DNA of 15,253 bases from Nocardioides sp. (GCA_021166815.1 JAJPEO010000098.1:1-15253); one strand, 5' to 3'. Positions 1-6,857 are shown, numbered from the stretch's first letter. The notes: generated from the sequence alone by a model not told the origin. Translations and numbers: made by a program.

Positions 1-75
1 GGGTTGCTGGCTGGGCCCCGGCCGCGGGTGGGGGGGGTGCCCGCCGGCCGGCGGGGCCCCGCCCCCCCCCCCCCC
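1..75. other. Degraded low-complexity contig end (left)
   Basis: Contains G and C homopolymer runs (31-37, and a 14-nt C run at 62-75) and a perfect 16-bp palindrome CCCGCCGGCCGGCGGG at 40-55. It interrupts the conserved tpx reading frame at residue 131, so I read it as an assembly or sequencing artefact. Confidence 0.6.
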
Positions 76-468
76 ACGGCCCAGCAGGCCGGCCATCGGG
101 CCGTCGACGAGCTTGACGCCGAAGTCGTCGCCGAAGGAGGAGCGGAAGGCCGAGCCGACCTTGGCGTTCTCGATGCCCTCGGCACCGCAGAAGCGGGCCT
201 GGGCGAAGGGGAGGTCGTTGGAGACGTTGATGACCTCGGTGTTGTCGAGGCCGGTCGCGAGCTCGTTGAACTTGCGCACGCTCGCGGCGCAGATGCCGGT
301 GTCGATGCTCGGGAAGATGTTGAGCACGACGCGCTTGCCCTGCGAGTCGTCCTGGGTCAGCTGGGAGAGTCCGGCGCCGACGAGGTCCCAGCCGGGAGCC
401 TGCGATCCGACGGCCGGCAGCTCGCCGACGGTGTTGACGGGGTTGCCCTTGAGTGCAGTGGTTGCCAT
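1..468 (-). CDS. tpx: Thiol peroxidase Tpx (atypical 2-Cys peroxiredoxin), 3' end missing
   Basis: Tpx reduces hydrogen peroxide and alkyl hydroperoxides in the cytoplasm with thioredoxin as reductant. Reading the minus strand from the ATG at 468-466 gives a protein starting MATTALKGNPVNTVGELPAV. The peroxidatic motif FPSIDTGICAASVRKF has its Cys at about residue 60 and the helper Thr at 57. The resolving-Cys motif PFAQARFCGAEG has Cys at about 94. These two signatures are diagnostic for the family. The match continues through PMAGLLGR at about residue 131 (position 76). Then the frame runs into glycine-rich nonsense encoded by a C run, where the family normally continues with a hydrophobic strand and about 35 more residues. 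The gene is therefore partial, and positions 1-75 look like degraded contig-end sequence rather than a real C-terminus. It is divergent from the DUF2252 gene across 72 bp. The function is very secure; the end is not. Confidence 0.93.
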   Translation of the reverse strand, partial: MATTALKGNPVNTVGELPAVGSQAPGWDLVGAGLSQLTQDDSQGKRVVLNIFPSIDTGICAASVRKFNELATGLDNTEVINVSNDLPFAQARFCGAEGIENAKVGSAFRSSFGDDFGVKLVDGPMAGLLGRGGGGGGAPPAGGHPPHPRPGPSQQP

Positions 469-475
469 GCCCCCA

Positions 476-481
476 TTCCTA
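476..481 (-). promoter_or_regulatory. Possible -10 element of tpx
   Basis: On the minus strand the hexamer TAGGAA lies 7 nt before the tpx ATG. It sits where the TANNNT boxes of four other genes in this window sit, but the last T is an A. The nearby AGGAAT could instead be a poor ribosome binding site, so this is a weak call. Confidence 0.3.
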
Positions 482-528
482 CACTGCGGCCCCGAGCGCC
501 GCCACGCGACGCTGAGGCGTGGACGTCC

Positions 529-534
529 TAGGGT
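529..534 (+). promoter_or_regulatory. -10 element (TAGGGT) for a leaderless DUF2252 transcript
   Basis: TAGGGT is followed by exactly 6 nt (gcagga) and then the ATG at 541. That spacing puts the transcription start at or next to the start codon, the usual geometry of actinobacterial leaderless promoters. The identical hexamer with the same spacing precedes lpd at 5435. No clear -35 box is seen. The gcagga could also act as a weak Shine-Dalgarno sequence at an unfavourable distance. Confidence 0.5.
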
Positions 535-540
535 GCAGGA

Positions 541-1857
541 ATGCCGAGCCAGCGAGACCAGCGGACCGAGGTCATCGTCGAGGTGCTGCGAGACGCGTTC
601 GCGCCCCTCATGCGGGCCGACCCGGTCGCCTTCCGTGCCAAGTACCGCAAGATGGCCCGCGACCCCCACGCGTTCTACCGCGGCACGGCCTGCCTGTTCT
701 ACTGCGACGTGACGGGTGAGCGCGACGAGTGGGCCACCCACGGCACGGACCGGATCTGGATCCACGGCGACCTGCACGTGGAGAACTTCGGCACCTACCT
801 CAACTCCGACGGCCGGCTGATCTTCGACGTCAACGACTTCGACGAGGCCTACCTGGGCCACTTCACCTGGGACCTCCAGCGGTTCGCCGCGAGCCTGGCC
901 CTGCTGGGGTGGCAGAAGGCGCTGCCGGAGGACGCGATCCGCAAGCTCATCGCCCGGTACGCCCGTTCCTACCTCTCCCAGGTCAACCACTACCTCGGCA
1001 CCGACGACGACCACGACTGGGCGATCCGCCTCGACACCGCCCAGGGGCCGGTCCTCACCGTGCTGGAGACGGCGCGTCGCATGCGGCGCGCCGACCTGCT
1101 CGACGAGGTCACCCAGCTCTCGGTGTCCGGTCGGCGGTTCGTCGAGGACGACACGACGCGTCGGCTCTCGCGCGCCGAGCGCAGCAGGGTCGAGGCCGCG
1201 TTCCGTGACTACCTCGAGACGATCCCGCAGGCCAAGCGCTTCGACCGCGAGCTCTTCTACGAGCTCCGCGACGTGGTCGGCAAGTCCGGGTTCGGCATCG
1301 GCAGCGCCGGGCTGCCGGCGTACAACGTCCTCGTCGAGGGCTACAGCCAGGCGCTCGACAACGACGTCGTGCTCAGCATGAAGCAGGCCAACGTGCCGGC
1401 GGTGAGCCGGTTCGTCGACACCAGCGAGGTCGACGCGTACTTCGAGCACGAGGGCCACCGCACGGTCGTCAGCCAGCGTGCACTGCAGGTCCACACCGAC
1501 CCGCTGCTGGGCCACACCGCGCTCGACGGGACCGGCTACGTCGTCGCCGAGGTCTCGCCGTACGAGGTCGACCTCGACTGGTCGGAGATCAACGAGCCCT
1601 CCGAGATGCGCTCGGTGGTCGACCTGCTGGGACGGGCGAGCGCCAAGATCCACTGCGCCTCCGACGAGGACAGCGAGCAGGACCTGGTCGACTTCCAGGT
1701 CGAGACGGCCATCGCGGACGCGCTGCAGGGCCGACGCAACGACTTCGTGGCCTGGCTGGCCGAGTGGGGCATCGCGTACGCCGAGCGGGTCAGGGCCGAC
1801 CACGCGCTGTTCGTCGACGCGTTCCGCGAGGGCCGCGTCGGGATCGCCGCGGTCTAG
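541..1857 (+). CDS. DUF2252 family protein (kinase-like fold, function unknown)
   Basis: A 438-residue protein with the DUF2252 family hallmarks. An N-terminal segment carries FRAKYRKMARDPHAFYRGTA (about 31-50). It is followed by an aminoglycoside-phosphotransferase-like catalytic loop HGDLHVENFG (75-84: Asp77, Asn82) and a metal-binding-like DVNDFDEA (96-103: Asp99). A DLQRFAASLAL helix comes next, as in APH/kinase C-lobes. Much later comes a glycine-rich stretch VGKSGFGIGSAGLPAYNVLVEG (in pieces, 246-267) and a Lys in LSMKQA (Lys281), which resemble a nucleotide-binding loop and strand lysine. The biochemical role and substrate of this family are not established to my knowledge. No signal peptide or membrane segment is seen. 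ATG 541 is chosen because the family homology starts soon after it and a TAGGGT box sits 6 nt upstream. An out-of-frame ATG at 519 is discarded. The TAG stop overlaps the convergent SDR stop in CTAG. Confidence 0.9.
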   Translation: MPSQRDQRTEVIVEVLRDAFAPLMRADPVAFRAKYRKMARDPHAFYRGTACLFYCDVTGERDEWATHGTDRIWIHGDLHVENFGTYLNSDGRLIFDVNDFDEAYLGHFTWDLQRFAASLALLGWQKALPEDAIRKLIARYARSYLSQVNHYLGTDDDHDWAIRLDTAQGPVLTVLETARRMRRADLLDEVTQLSVSGRRFVEDDTTRRLSRAERSRVEAAFRDYLETIPQAKRFDRELFYELRDVVGKSGFGIGSAGLPAYNVLVEGYSQALDNDVVLSMKQANVPAVSRFVDTSEVDAYFEHEGHRTVVSQRALQVHTDPLLGHTALDGTGYVVAEVSPYEVDLDWSEINEPSEMRSVVDLLGRASAKIHCASDEDSEQDLVDFQVETAIADALQGRRNDFVAWLAEWGIAYAERVRADHALFVDAFREGRVGIAAV

Positions 1858-2660
1858 CCGCGCTCGGCGCTGGAGGCCAGCGCGGCGCGGTGGAAGGCCT
1901 CGAGCGCGAAGGGGCCCCCGACGTACGCCGCCTCGTCCTCGTCCTGCTCCCTCGCGGGGATGGAGTCGGCCCACCGCTCGGCGTCGTCCTCGGGGTGGTA
2001 GCCCAGCTCGCGACCGGGCGCGAGGTCCCACCAGGCGCGGGTGTTGGCGCTGATGCCGTAGAGGACGGCGTACCCGGGCGCCGTCGCGGTGAGCGCGGCC
2101 TCGACCATCCGGACGCAGTCGGCGGGCGAGAGCCAGGTCGCGAGGTGTCGCGTGGTCTCGGGGCGGTCGAGGAACGAGCCGATCCGGCACGCGACGGCGT
2201 CGATGCCGTGGCGGTCGGCGTAGAGCCGCAGCAGCGACTCGGCCGCGACCTTGGCGACGCCGTAGAAGGTGTCGGCCCGCGGGGCCGCGTCCGCGGTGAG
2301 CAGGTCGGTGTGCGGTGTGCGGCCGACGGCGTGGTTGGACGAGGCGTAGACGATGCGGGTCACGCGGTGCGTGACCATCGCGTCCAGCAGCGCGGCCGTG
2401 GTGACGACGTGGCTGGTGAGCTCGTCGGTCAGGGACCGCTCGTCGGGGACGCCGGCGAGGTGGACGACGGCGTCGAGGTGCTGCTCCTCGAAGACGGTCG
2501 CCACGGCGTCCGGGTCGGCGCAGTCGACGGGGTACCAGTGCCCGTCGAAGCCCTCGGCGGCGACGAGGTCGAGGGCGACCACGTCGTGGCCACGCTCCAG
2601 CAGGCCGGTCGTGACGACCTGGCCGATGGCGCCCGCAGCGCCGGTCACGAGCACACGCAC
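1854..2660 (-). CDS. NAD-dependent epimerase/dehydratase (SDR), uronate-dehydrogenase-like
   Basis: An extended short-chain dehydrogenase of 268 residues. The Rossmann motif VTGAAGAIG starts at residue 5 (Gly7, Gly10, Gly13). It is followed by DAVVHLAG, the active-site region IVYASSNHAVGR and FYGVAKVAAE with the catalytic Tyr133/Lys137 pair. The stretch CRIGSFLDRPETTRHLATWL and the later VLYGISANTRAWWDL closely resemble bacterial uronate dehydrogenases, which oxidise hexuronic acids to aldarolactones with NAD. The exact substrate is an inference. I place the start at GTG 2660 (MRVLVTG), directly before the first beta strand. An in-frame ATG at 2708 would add 16 uncharacteristic residues and overlap the PNP gene. 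It follows the PNP stop by 13 bp on the same strand, so co-transcription is likely. Its TAG stop overlaps the DUF2252 stop. Confidence 0.85.
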   Translation of the reverse strand: MRVLVTGAAGAIGQVVTTGLLERGHDVVALDLVAAEGFDGHWYPVDCADPDAVATVFEEQHLDAVVHLAGVPDERSLTDELTSHVVTTAALLDAMVTHRVTRIVYASSNHAVGRTPHTDLLTADAAPRADTFYGVAKVAAESLLRLYADRHGIDAVACRIGSFLDRPETTRHLATWLSPADCVRMVEAALTATAPGYAVLYGISANTRAWWDLAPGRELGYHPEDDAERWADSIPAREQDEDEAAYVGGPFALEAFHRAALASSAERG

Positions 2661-2673
2661 GACGGCAGCCCGG

Positions 2674-3489
2674 TCAGATCTGGGCGACGACCTGGCTGAG
2701 CAGGCCACCCATCCGGCTCGTCGCGGCCTTGCCGGCGGCGAGGACCTCCTCGTGGTTGAGCGGCTCGCCGCTCAGGCCCGCGGCGAGGTTGGTGACCAGG
2801 CTGATGCCGAGGATCTCCATGCCGGCCTCGCGCGCGGCGATCGCCTCGAGGGTGGTGCTCATGCCGACCAGGTGGCCACCGAGGACGCCCGCCATCCGCA
2901 CCTCGGCGGGGGTCTCGTAGTGGGGGCCGGGGAACTGCACGTAGACGCCCTCGTCGAGCGAGGGGTCGATCTCCTGGCACAGCGCGCGCAGCCGCGGGCT
3001 GTAGAGGTCGGTGAGGTCGACGAAGTTCGCGCCGACGATCGGGCTCGTGGCGGTGAGGTTGATGTGGTCGGAGATCAGCACCGGCTGACCGGGCTGCCAG
3101 CCCTGCTTCAGGCCGCCGCACCCGTTGGTGAGCACGATCGCGCGGCAGCCGGCGGCGGCCGCGGTCCGGACCGGGTGCACGACGGCGGCGACGCCCTTGC
3201 CCTCGTAGTAGTGGGTGCGCGACAGGAAGACCAGCAGGTTCTTCTCGCCGTTGCGGATCGAGCGGATCTTGCCGCTGTGCCCGGCGACGGCGGCAGCGCT
3301 GAAGCCGGGGAGGTCGGTCGTGTCGATCTCGGCGGTGGCCTCGCCGAGGGCGTCGACCGCCGGCAGCCAGCCCGATCCGAGGACCAGGGCGATGTCGTGG
3401 CGCTCGACACCGGTCAGCTCGGCGAGGCGCGCGGCGGCGAGCTGGGCGGCGGCGTACGGGTCGGCTGTGGGGGAGTCCTGGTGGGTCAC
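2674..3489 (-). CDS. punA: Purine nucleoside phosphorylase (trimeric, class II)
   Basis: Catalyses phosphorolysis of purine nucleosides (inosine, guanosine and deoxy forms) to base and (deoxy)ribose-1-phosphate in cytoplasmic purine salvage. It is called deoD in mycobacteria. The 271-residue length fits the trimeric family. Visible signatures are VLGSGW (36-41), the phosphate-site GHSG (70-73), SRTHYYEG (90-97), TNGCGGL (121-127), SDHINLT (140-146), GPHYETPAEVRM (188-199, with the conserved Glu192) and SLVTNLAAG (230-238, with the base-binding Asn234). The start is GTG 3489, with a TANNNT box 7 nt upstream and no Shine-Dalgarno. It lies 16 bp after the beta-propeller gene and 13 bp before the SDR gene, all on the minus strand. 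Confidence 0.95.
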   Translation of the reverse strand: MTHQDSPTADPYAAAQLAAARLAELTGVERHDIALVLGSGWLPAVDALGEATAEIDTTDLPGFSAAAVAGHSGKIRSIRNGEKNLLVFLSRTHYYEGKGVAAVVHPVRTAAAAGCRAIVLTNGCGGLKQGWQPGQPVLISDHINLTATSPIVGANFVDLTDLYSPRLRALCQEIDPSLDEGVYVQFPGPHYETPAEVRMAGVLGGHLVGMSTTLEAIAAREAGMEILGISLVTNLAAGLSGEPLNHEEVLAAGKAATSRMGGLLSQVVAQI

Positions 3490-3496
3490 ACGGGGG

Positions 3497-3502
3497 AGCG
3501 TA
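3497..3502 (-). promoter_or_regulatory. -10 element (TACGCT) for a leaderless PNP transcript
   Basis: On the minus strand TACGCT ends 7 nt before the GTG start at 3489. No ribosome binding site is visible between the box and the start (the spacer is cccccgt). The box lies in the 16-bp gap between the beta-propeller stop and PNP, so PNP may have its own transcript as well as read-through from upstream. No clear -35 is seen. Confidence 0.5.
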
Positions 3503-3505
3503 GCC

Positions 3506-4870
3506 TCACCAGCTCCGGACGGTGCGCTCGCGGACGACGCCGTGACGGATCCGCTGCGGGTGGTCGCCCACCGCCAGCCAGGCGATCTCGCGGCGGCGGC
3601 GCACGTCGATGACGGCGACCGCGTCGGACTCGCTCAGCGACACCCAGCACGTCCCGTTGGGCCCCTCGGTGGTCCAGTACGGCTTGAGGTAGGCGTGCCC
3701 GGTCGTGCGGCGGTCGAAGATCCGGCGGCGCGTGGTGTCCACGTCGACCAGGGCCACGTAGTCGTCCATCGTGCCGGCGACGCACAGCCGCTCGCCCTCC
3801 GCGTCGACCGACAGGCCGTGGTGGGCGGAGTCGTTGACGTACTGCTCCCGCGGCATGTCCGGCACCCGGTTGGGCAGCGGCACGACCCGGGTCACGGCGC
3901 CTCGCCGTGGCTCCGGGTGGTCGCCGGAGGTGTAGTCCACGCGCCCGTTGAGGTCCGGGGCCCGGGTGTCGAACTCCACGTAGCCGTGGAAGAAGGAGAC
4001 CTGGAACCACAGGAACCGGCCGCCGCGGCCGACGGCCATGGGGCGCACGGCCGAGCTCATGCCGGGGTAGCCGGCCTCGGCGAGCTCGCGGCCCATGTCC
4101 CACCGCTTGATGACGCGGAAGTCGCGGTTGCGCACGACCTGGAACCACCGGTCTCCCTTGATCGGGTCCTCGAGGGCCGTGCCCTGGTCGCCGGGGGTGT
4201 AGACCCGGCCGATGGAGGCGTGGAAGACCCGGCGGCCGTTGCGGCTGTAGTTGCTCTCGTGGGGCGTCTCCCCGGAGGCGAACGCCCGCAACCGGTCGCC
4301 CATGCGGATCCGCCGCCCGTCGGGGAGCACCTCGGTGACCATGGAGAACTCGATCACCTGGCGTGCCGTGGAGTCGCTGACGAGCAGGCGACGACCGTCG
4401 GGGGAGACGCCCATGTGGTCGGTGCGGTGCCCGTCCATCTGCTGCTCGCGCACGATCGCGCCGGGCGCGCCCGCCGCGGCCTTCGCGATGTCCACCCACA
4501 CCACGTCGGCGAGGCTGGGCCGCGACACCGCGAGGTAGCGGCCGTCGCGGGTGGTGAACATGTCGTCGACGAGCTGGTCGTGGCCCTCGCCCGGCCCCTG
4601 CTGCACCGCGAGGTAGTAGGCCAGCCGTACGGGGTCCCTCCGGATCGCGGCGAGCTCCTCGTCGAGGTCGGGGACCAGGTCGATGCCCCGCTTGAGCACC
4701 TTCAGCGACTGCGCGTCGACGACGGTGGCGGTGCCCGACCAGTTGTTGCCCACGAACATCACGCTGCGCTTGCCGCTCGCCCGGCTCGCGGCGTCGGCGG
4801 GCTGGCCCGGCGCGGGCACGGCAGCGAGCGCGGTGGTCAGCAGGGCGAGGGTCAGGAGCAGTCGTCGCAC
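3506..4870 (-). CDS. Secreted YncE-like beta-propeller protein
   Basis: A 454-residue exported protein. Residues 1-28 form a Sec signal peptide (MRRLLLTLALLTTALAAVPA, then a PADAA-type cleavage region). The rest contains repeated strands of the YVTN/YncE type. Examples are GTATVVDAQSLKVL (46-59), DVVWVDIAKA (122-131), HMGVSPDGRRLLVSDS (152-167), YVALVDVDTTRRRIF (371-385) and AVAVIDVRRRREIAWL (417-432), ending with a VGDHPQRIRHG element. This pattern indicates a seven-bladed propeller used for binding rather than a recognised enzyme. Many scattered histidines (for example 98, 148, 152, 350, 351, 392) could bind metal, but that is speculation. The start is GTG 4870, set by the signal peptide, with no obvious ribosome binding site. 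It sits 55 bp after the GGCT-like gene and 16 bp before PNP. Function unknown. Confidence 0.85.
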   Translation of the reverse strand: MRRLLLTLALLTTALAAVPAPGQPADAASRASGKRSVMFVGNNWSGTATVVDAQSLKVLKRGIDLVPDLDEELAAIRRDPVRLAYYLAVQQGPGEGHDQLVDDMFTTRDGRYLAVSRPSLADVVWVDIAKAAAGAPGAIVREQQMDGHRTDHMGVSPDGRRLLVSDSTARQVIEFSMVTEVLPDGRRIRMGDRLRAFASGETPHESNYSRNGRRVFHASIGRVYTPGDQGTALEDPIKGDRWFQVVRNRDFRVIKRWDMGRELAEAGYPGMSSAVRPMAVGRGGRFLWFQVSFFHGYVEFDTRAPDLNGRVDYTSGDHPEPRRGAVTRVVPLPNRVPDMPREQYVNDSAHHGLSVDAEGERLCVAGTMDDYVALVDVDTTRRRIFDRRTTGHAYLKPYWTTEGPNGTCWVSLSESDAVAVIDVRRRREIAWLAVGDHPQRIRHGVVRERTVRSW

Positions 4871-4892
4871 ACGGGTTCAACGCGTGAGCGGC

Positions 4893-4908
4893 CGGGAGGT
4901 CACTCCCG
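4893..4908 (-). terminator. Small hairpin downstream of the GGCT-like gene
   Basis: CGGGAG-gtca-CTCCCG makes a 6-bp perfect stem with a 4-nt loop, about 17 nt after the stop at 4926 and 22 nt before the next start at 4870. There is no T run after it, so it could be a weak terminator, an attenuator, or chance in GC-rich DNA. Confidence 0.35.
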
Positions 4909-4925
4909 CACGGGCGCCGAGCCGG

Positions 4926-5378
4926 TCAGAGACCGGTCGAGCGGCAGGGCCGCCGGCGCAGCGCGGCGACGTAGTCGGCCGGGGCGTCGGCCGCCTCGGC
5001 GGCGTCGGCGAGGACGCCGAGGTTGAGCGCGGAGGGCAGGCCGCCCTCGTAGGCGTCGAGGACATAGGCCCAGGCCACGACCGAGCCCGTCATCGTCGCG
5101 ACGCGCACCTTGGTCTTGCGGTAGAGGCCGGTGTCGGCCGACTCCCACCCGTCGAGCGTCCGCTCGTCCTCCGGGGTCACGTCGTAGACCGCGACGAAGA
5201 CCTGCTCGAAGGGGTCGGGCACGATCGTCGGCAGCGCGCCGTCCCAGCCGTGCTCCTCCCCGCCGAAGGTCAGCCGCCAGCCGCTCAGCCACCCGGTGGA
5301 GCGCAGCGGCGAGTGGGGGCAGCGCTCACCCATGCGCGCAGGATCCATGTTGGTCCCGTAGGCGGCATAGAGGGTCAC
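4926..5378 (-). CDS. Gamma-glutamylcyclotransferase-like (GGCT/AIG2 fold) protein
   Basis: A 150-residue cytoplasmic protein of the GGCT/AIG2-like family. Members release 5-oxoproline from gamma-glutamyl compounds, though many bacterial ones are uncharacterised. The substrate-loop motif YAAYGTNMDPARM (4-16) matches the family Y-x-Y-G-[ST]-N signature. VAVYDVTPEDERTLDGWE (62-79) ends with the Glu at the position of the catalytic glutamate, and GLYRKTKVRV (84-93) follows as expected. The C-terminus (ADYVAALRRRP) is a short helix. The start is GTG 5378, which begins directly at the first strand, with a TACCCT box 7 nt upstream. It is divergent from lpd across 68 bp. From memory this matches the M. 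tuberculosis Rv3304/Rv3303c arrangement. In actinobacteria that use mycothiol, a glutathione-derived substrate is unlikely, so the true substrate is open. Confidence 0.85.
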   Translation of the reverse strand: MTLYAAYGTNMDPARMGERCPHSPLRSTGWLSGWRLTFGGEEHGWDGALPTIVPDPFEQVFVAVYDVTPEDERTLDGWESADTGLYRKTKVRVATMTGSVVAWAYVLDAYEGGLPSALNLGVLADAAEAADAPADYVAALRRRPCRSTGL

Positions 5379-5385
5379 GAGGAGC

Positions 5386-5391
5386 AGGGTA
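5386..5391 (-). promoter_or_regulatory. -10 element (TACCCT) for a leaderless GGCT-like transcript
   Basis: On the minus strand TACCCT is separated by 7 nt (gctcctc) from the GTG start at 5378. No ribosome binding site is present. It is the mirror partner of the lpd box at 5435-5440 in a short divergent promoter region. Confidence 0.5.
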
Positions 5392-5405
5392 GCGAGGACG
5401 GGCGC

Positions 5406-5418
5406 CGGGCTGTGCCCG
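5406..5418. promoter_or_regulatory. Palindrome centred between two divergent promoters (operator candidate)
   Basis: CGGGC-tgt-GCCCG is a perfect 5-bp inverted repeat. Its centre (5412) lies almost exactly midway between the -10 boxes at 5386-5391 and 5435-5440, where the -35 regions of both promoters should fall. Position is the main argument; a short GC palindrome can arise by chance in this base composition. Confidence 0.25.
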
Positions 5419-5434
5419 ACGCATCGGGGGGAAC

Positions 5435-5440
5435 TAGGGT
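5435..5440 (+). promoter_or_regulatory. -10 element (TAGGGT) for a leaderless lpd transcript
   Basis: TAGGGT, then 6 nt (gacccc), then the GTG start of lpd at 5447. The hexamer and spacing are identical to those before the DUF2252 gene. No Shine-Dalgarno lies between them. Confidence 0.55.
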
Positions 5441-5446
5441 GACCCC

Positions 5447-6847
5447 GTGACCGACACGCACTTCGACACCCTCGTCCTCGGCGCTGGCCCCGGTGGCTAC
5501 GTCGCCGCCATCCGCGCAGCCCAGCTCGGCCAGAAGGTGGCCGTGGTGGAGGAGAAGTACTGGGGCGGTGTGTGCCTCAACGTCGGCTGCATCCCCTCCA
5601 AGGCGCTGCTCAAGAACGCCGAGCTCGCCCACACGCTGCAGCACGAGAAGGCGAAGTTCGGCATCGAGGGCGACGCCACGATGGCCTTCGGCCCGACCCA
5701 CAAGCGCAGCCGCGACGTCAGCGCCGGCATCGTCAAGGGCGTCCACTTCCTCATGAAGAAGAACAAGATCACCGAGATCGACGGGTGGGGCACCCTCACC
5801 AGCGCTACCGGGATCGATGTGGAGAAGGACGGCCAGAAGGCCTCGTACACCTTCGACAACCTGATCATCGCCGCCGGCGCGACGGTGCGGCTCGTCCCCG
5901 GCGTCGAGCTCAGCCAGAACGTCGTGACGTACGAGGAGCAGATCCTCACCGACCAGCTGCCGTCCTCGATCGTCATCGGTGGCTCCGGCGCGATCGGCGT
6001 GGAGTTCGCCTACGTCATGGCCAACTTCGGCGTCGACGTCACGATCGTGGAGTTCCTCGACCGGATGGTGCCCACCGAGGACGCCGACATCTCCAAGGAG
6101 CTCGCCAAGCACTACAAGAAGCTCGGCGTGAAGGTCATGACCTCGACGGCCGTCAAGGGCGTCGAGGACACCGGCAGCGGCGTGAGGGTCACCGTCGCCC
6201 CGGCCGGTGGCGGCGACGAGCAGGTGCTCGAGGCCGACAAGTTCCTGGCCGCCTTCGGCTTCGCGCCGCGCGTCGAGGGCTACGGCCTGGAGAACACCGG
6301 GGTGAAGCTCACCGACCGCGGCGCCATCGAGATCGACGAGTACGGCCGCACCAACGTCGACAACGTCTACGCCATCGGCGACTGCACCGGCAAGATGATG
6401 CTCGCCCACGTCGCCGAGGCGATGGGCGTCGTGGCCGCCGAGACCATCAACGGCGCCGAGACCATGCCCGTGGAGTTCGACTTCGTGCCGCGCGCGACCT
6501 ACTGCAACCCGCAGATCGCCTCCTTCGGCTACAGCGAGGCGCAGGCCAAGGAGAAGGGCTACGACGTGAAGACCGCGTCGTTCCCGTTCACGGCCAACGG
6601 CAAGGCGATGGGTCTCGGCGAGGCCGTGGGCTTCGTCAAGGTCGTGGCCGACGGCGAGCACAACGAGATCATCGGCGCCCACATGATCGGCCCCGGCGTC
6701 ACCGAGCTGCTGCCGGTGCTGACGCTGGCCCAGAAGTGGGACCTCACCGCCGACGAGGTCGCCCGCAACGTCTTCGCCCACCCGACGCTGAGCGAGGCCG
6801 TCAAGGAAGCCGTCCACGGCATCGCCGGCCACATGATCAACTTCTGA
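5447..6847 (+). CDS. lpd: Dihydrolipoyl dehydrogenase (E3)
   Basis: FAD enzyme that reoxidises dihydrolipoamide with NAD in 2-oxoacid dehydrogenase complexes. In mycobacteria the close homologue LpdC also serves peroxide and peroxynitrite defence. The 466-residue length is typical. Visible features are the FAD-binding [17 protein letters not shown] (12-28), the redox disulfide [13 protein letters not shown] (Cys43/Cys48), the second Rossmann motif [15 protein letters not shown], the FAD-contact YAIGDCTG, and the C-terminal active-site motif [12 protein letters not shown] with His445 and Glu450. It ends GHMINF, as in mycobacterial LpdC. GTG 5447 is chosen from the N-terminal strand and the TAGGGT box. 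It leads a two-gene unit with the disulfide-less paralogue 10 bp downstream. No E1 or E2 gene of an oxoacid dehydrogenase is in the window. Confidence 0.97.
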   Translation: MTDTHFDTLVLGAGPGGYVAAIRAAQLGQKVAVVEEKYWGGVCLNVGCIPSKALLKNAELAHTLQHEKAKFGIEGDATMAFGPTHKRSRDVSAGIVKGVHFLMKKNKITEIDGWGTLTSATGIDVEKDGQKASYTFDNLIIAAGATVRLVPGVELSQNVVTYEEQILTDQLPSSIVIGGSGAIGVEFAYVMANFGVDVTIVEFLDRMVPTEDADISKELAKHYKKLGVKVMTSTAVKGVEDTGSGVRVTVAPAGGGDEQVLEADKFLAAFGFAPRVEGYGLENTGVKLTDRGAIEIDEYGRTNVDNVYAIGDCTGKMMLAHVAEAMGVVAAETINGAETMPVEFDFVPRATYCNPQIASFGYSEAQAKEKGYDVKTASFPFTANGKAMGLGEAVGFVKVVADGEHNEIIGAHMIGPGVTELLPVLTLAQKWDLTADEVARNVFAHPTLSEAVKEAVHGIAGHMINF

Positions 6848-6857
6848 GGTCGCGCGG

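Noticed and set aside
40-55. 16-bp perfect palindrome as a regulatory or origin site
   Set aside because: It lies in the degraded end inside tpx and is pure G/C; more likely an artefact than a functional site.
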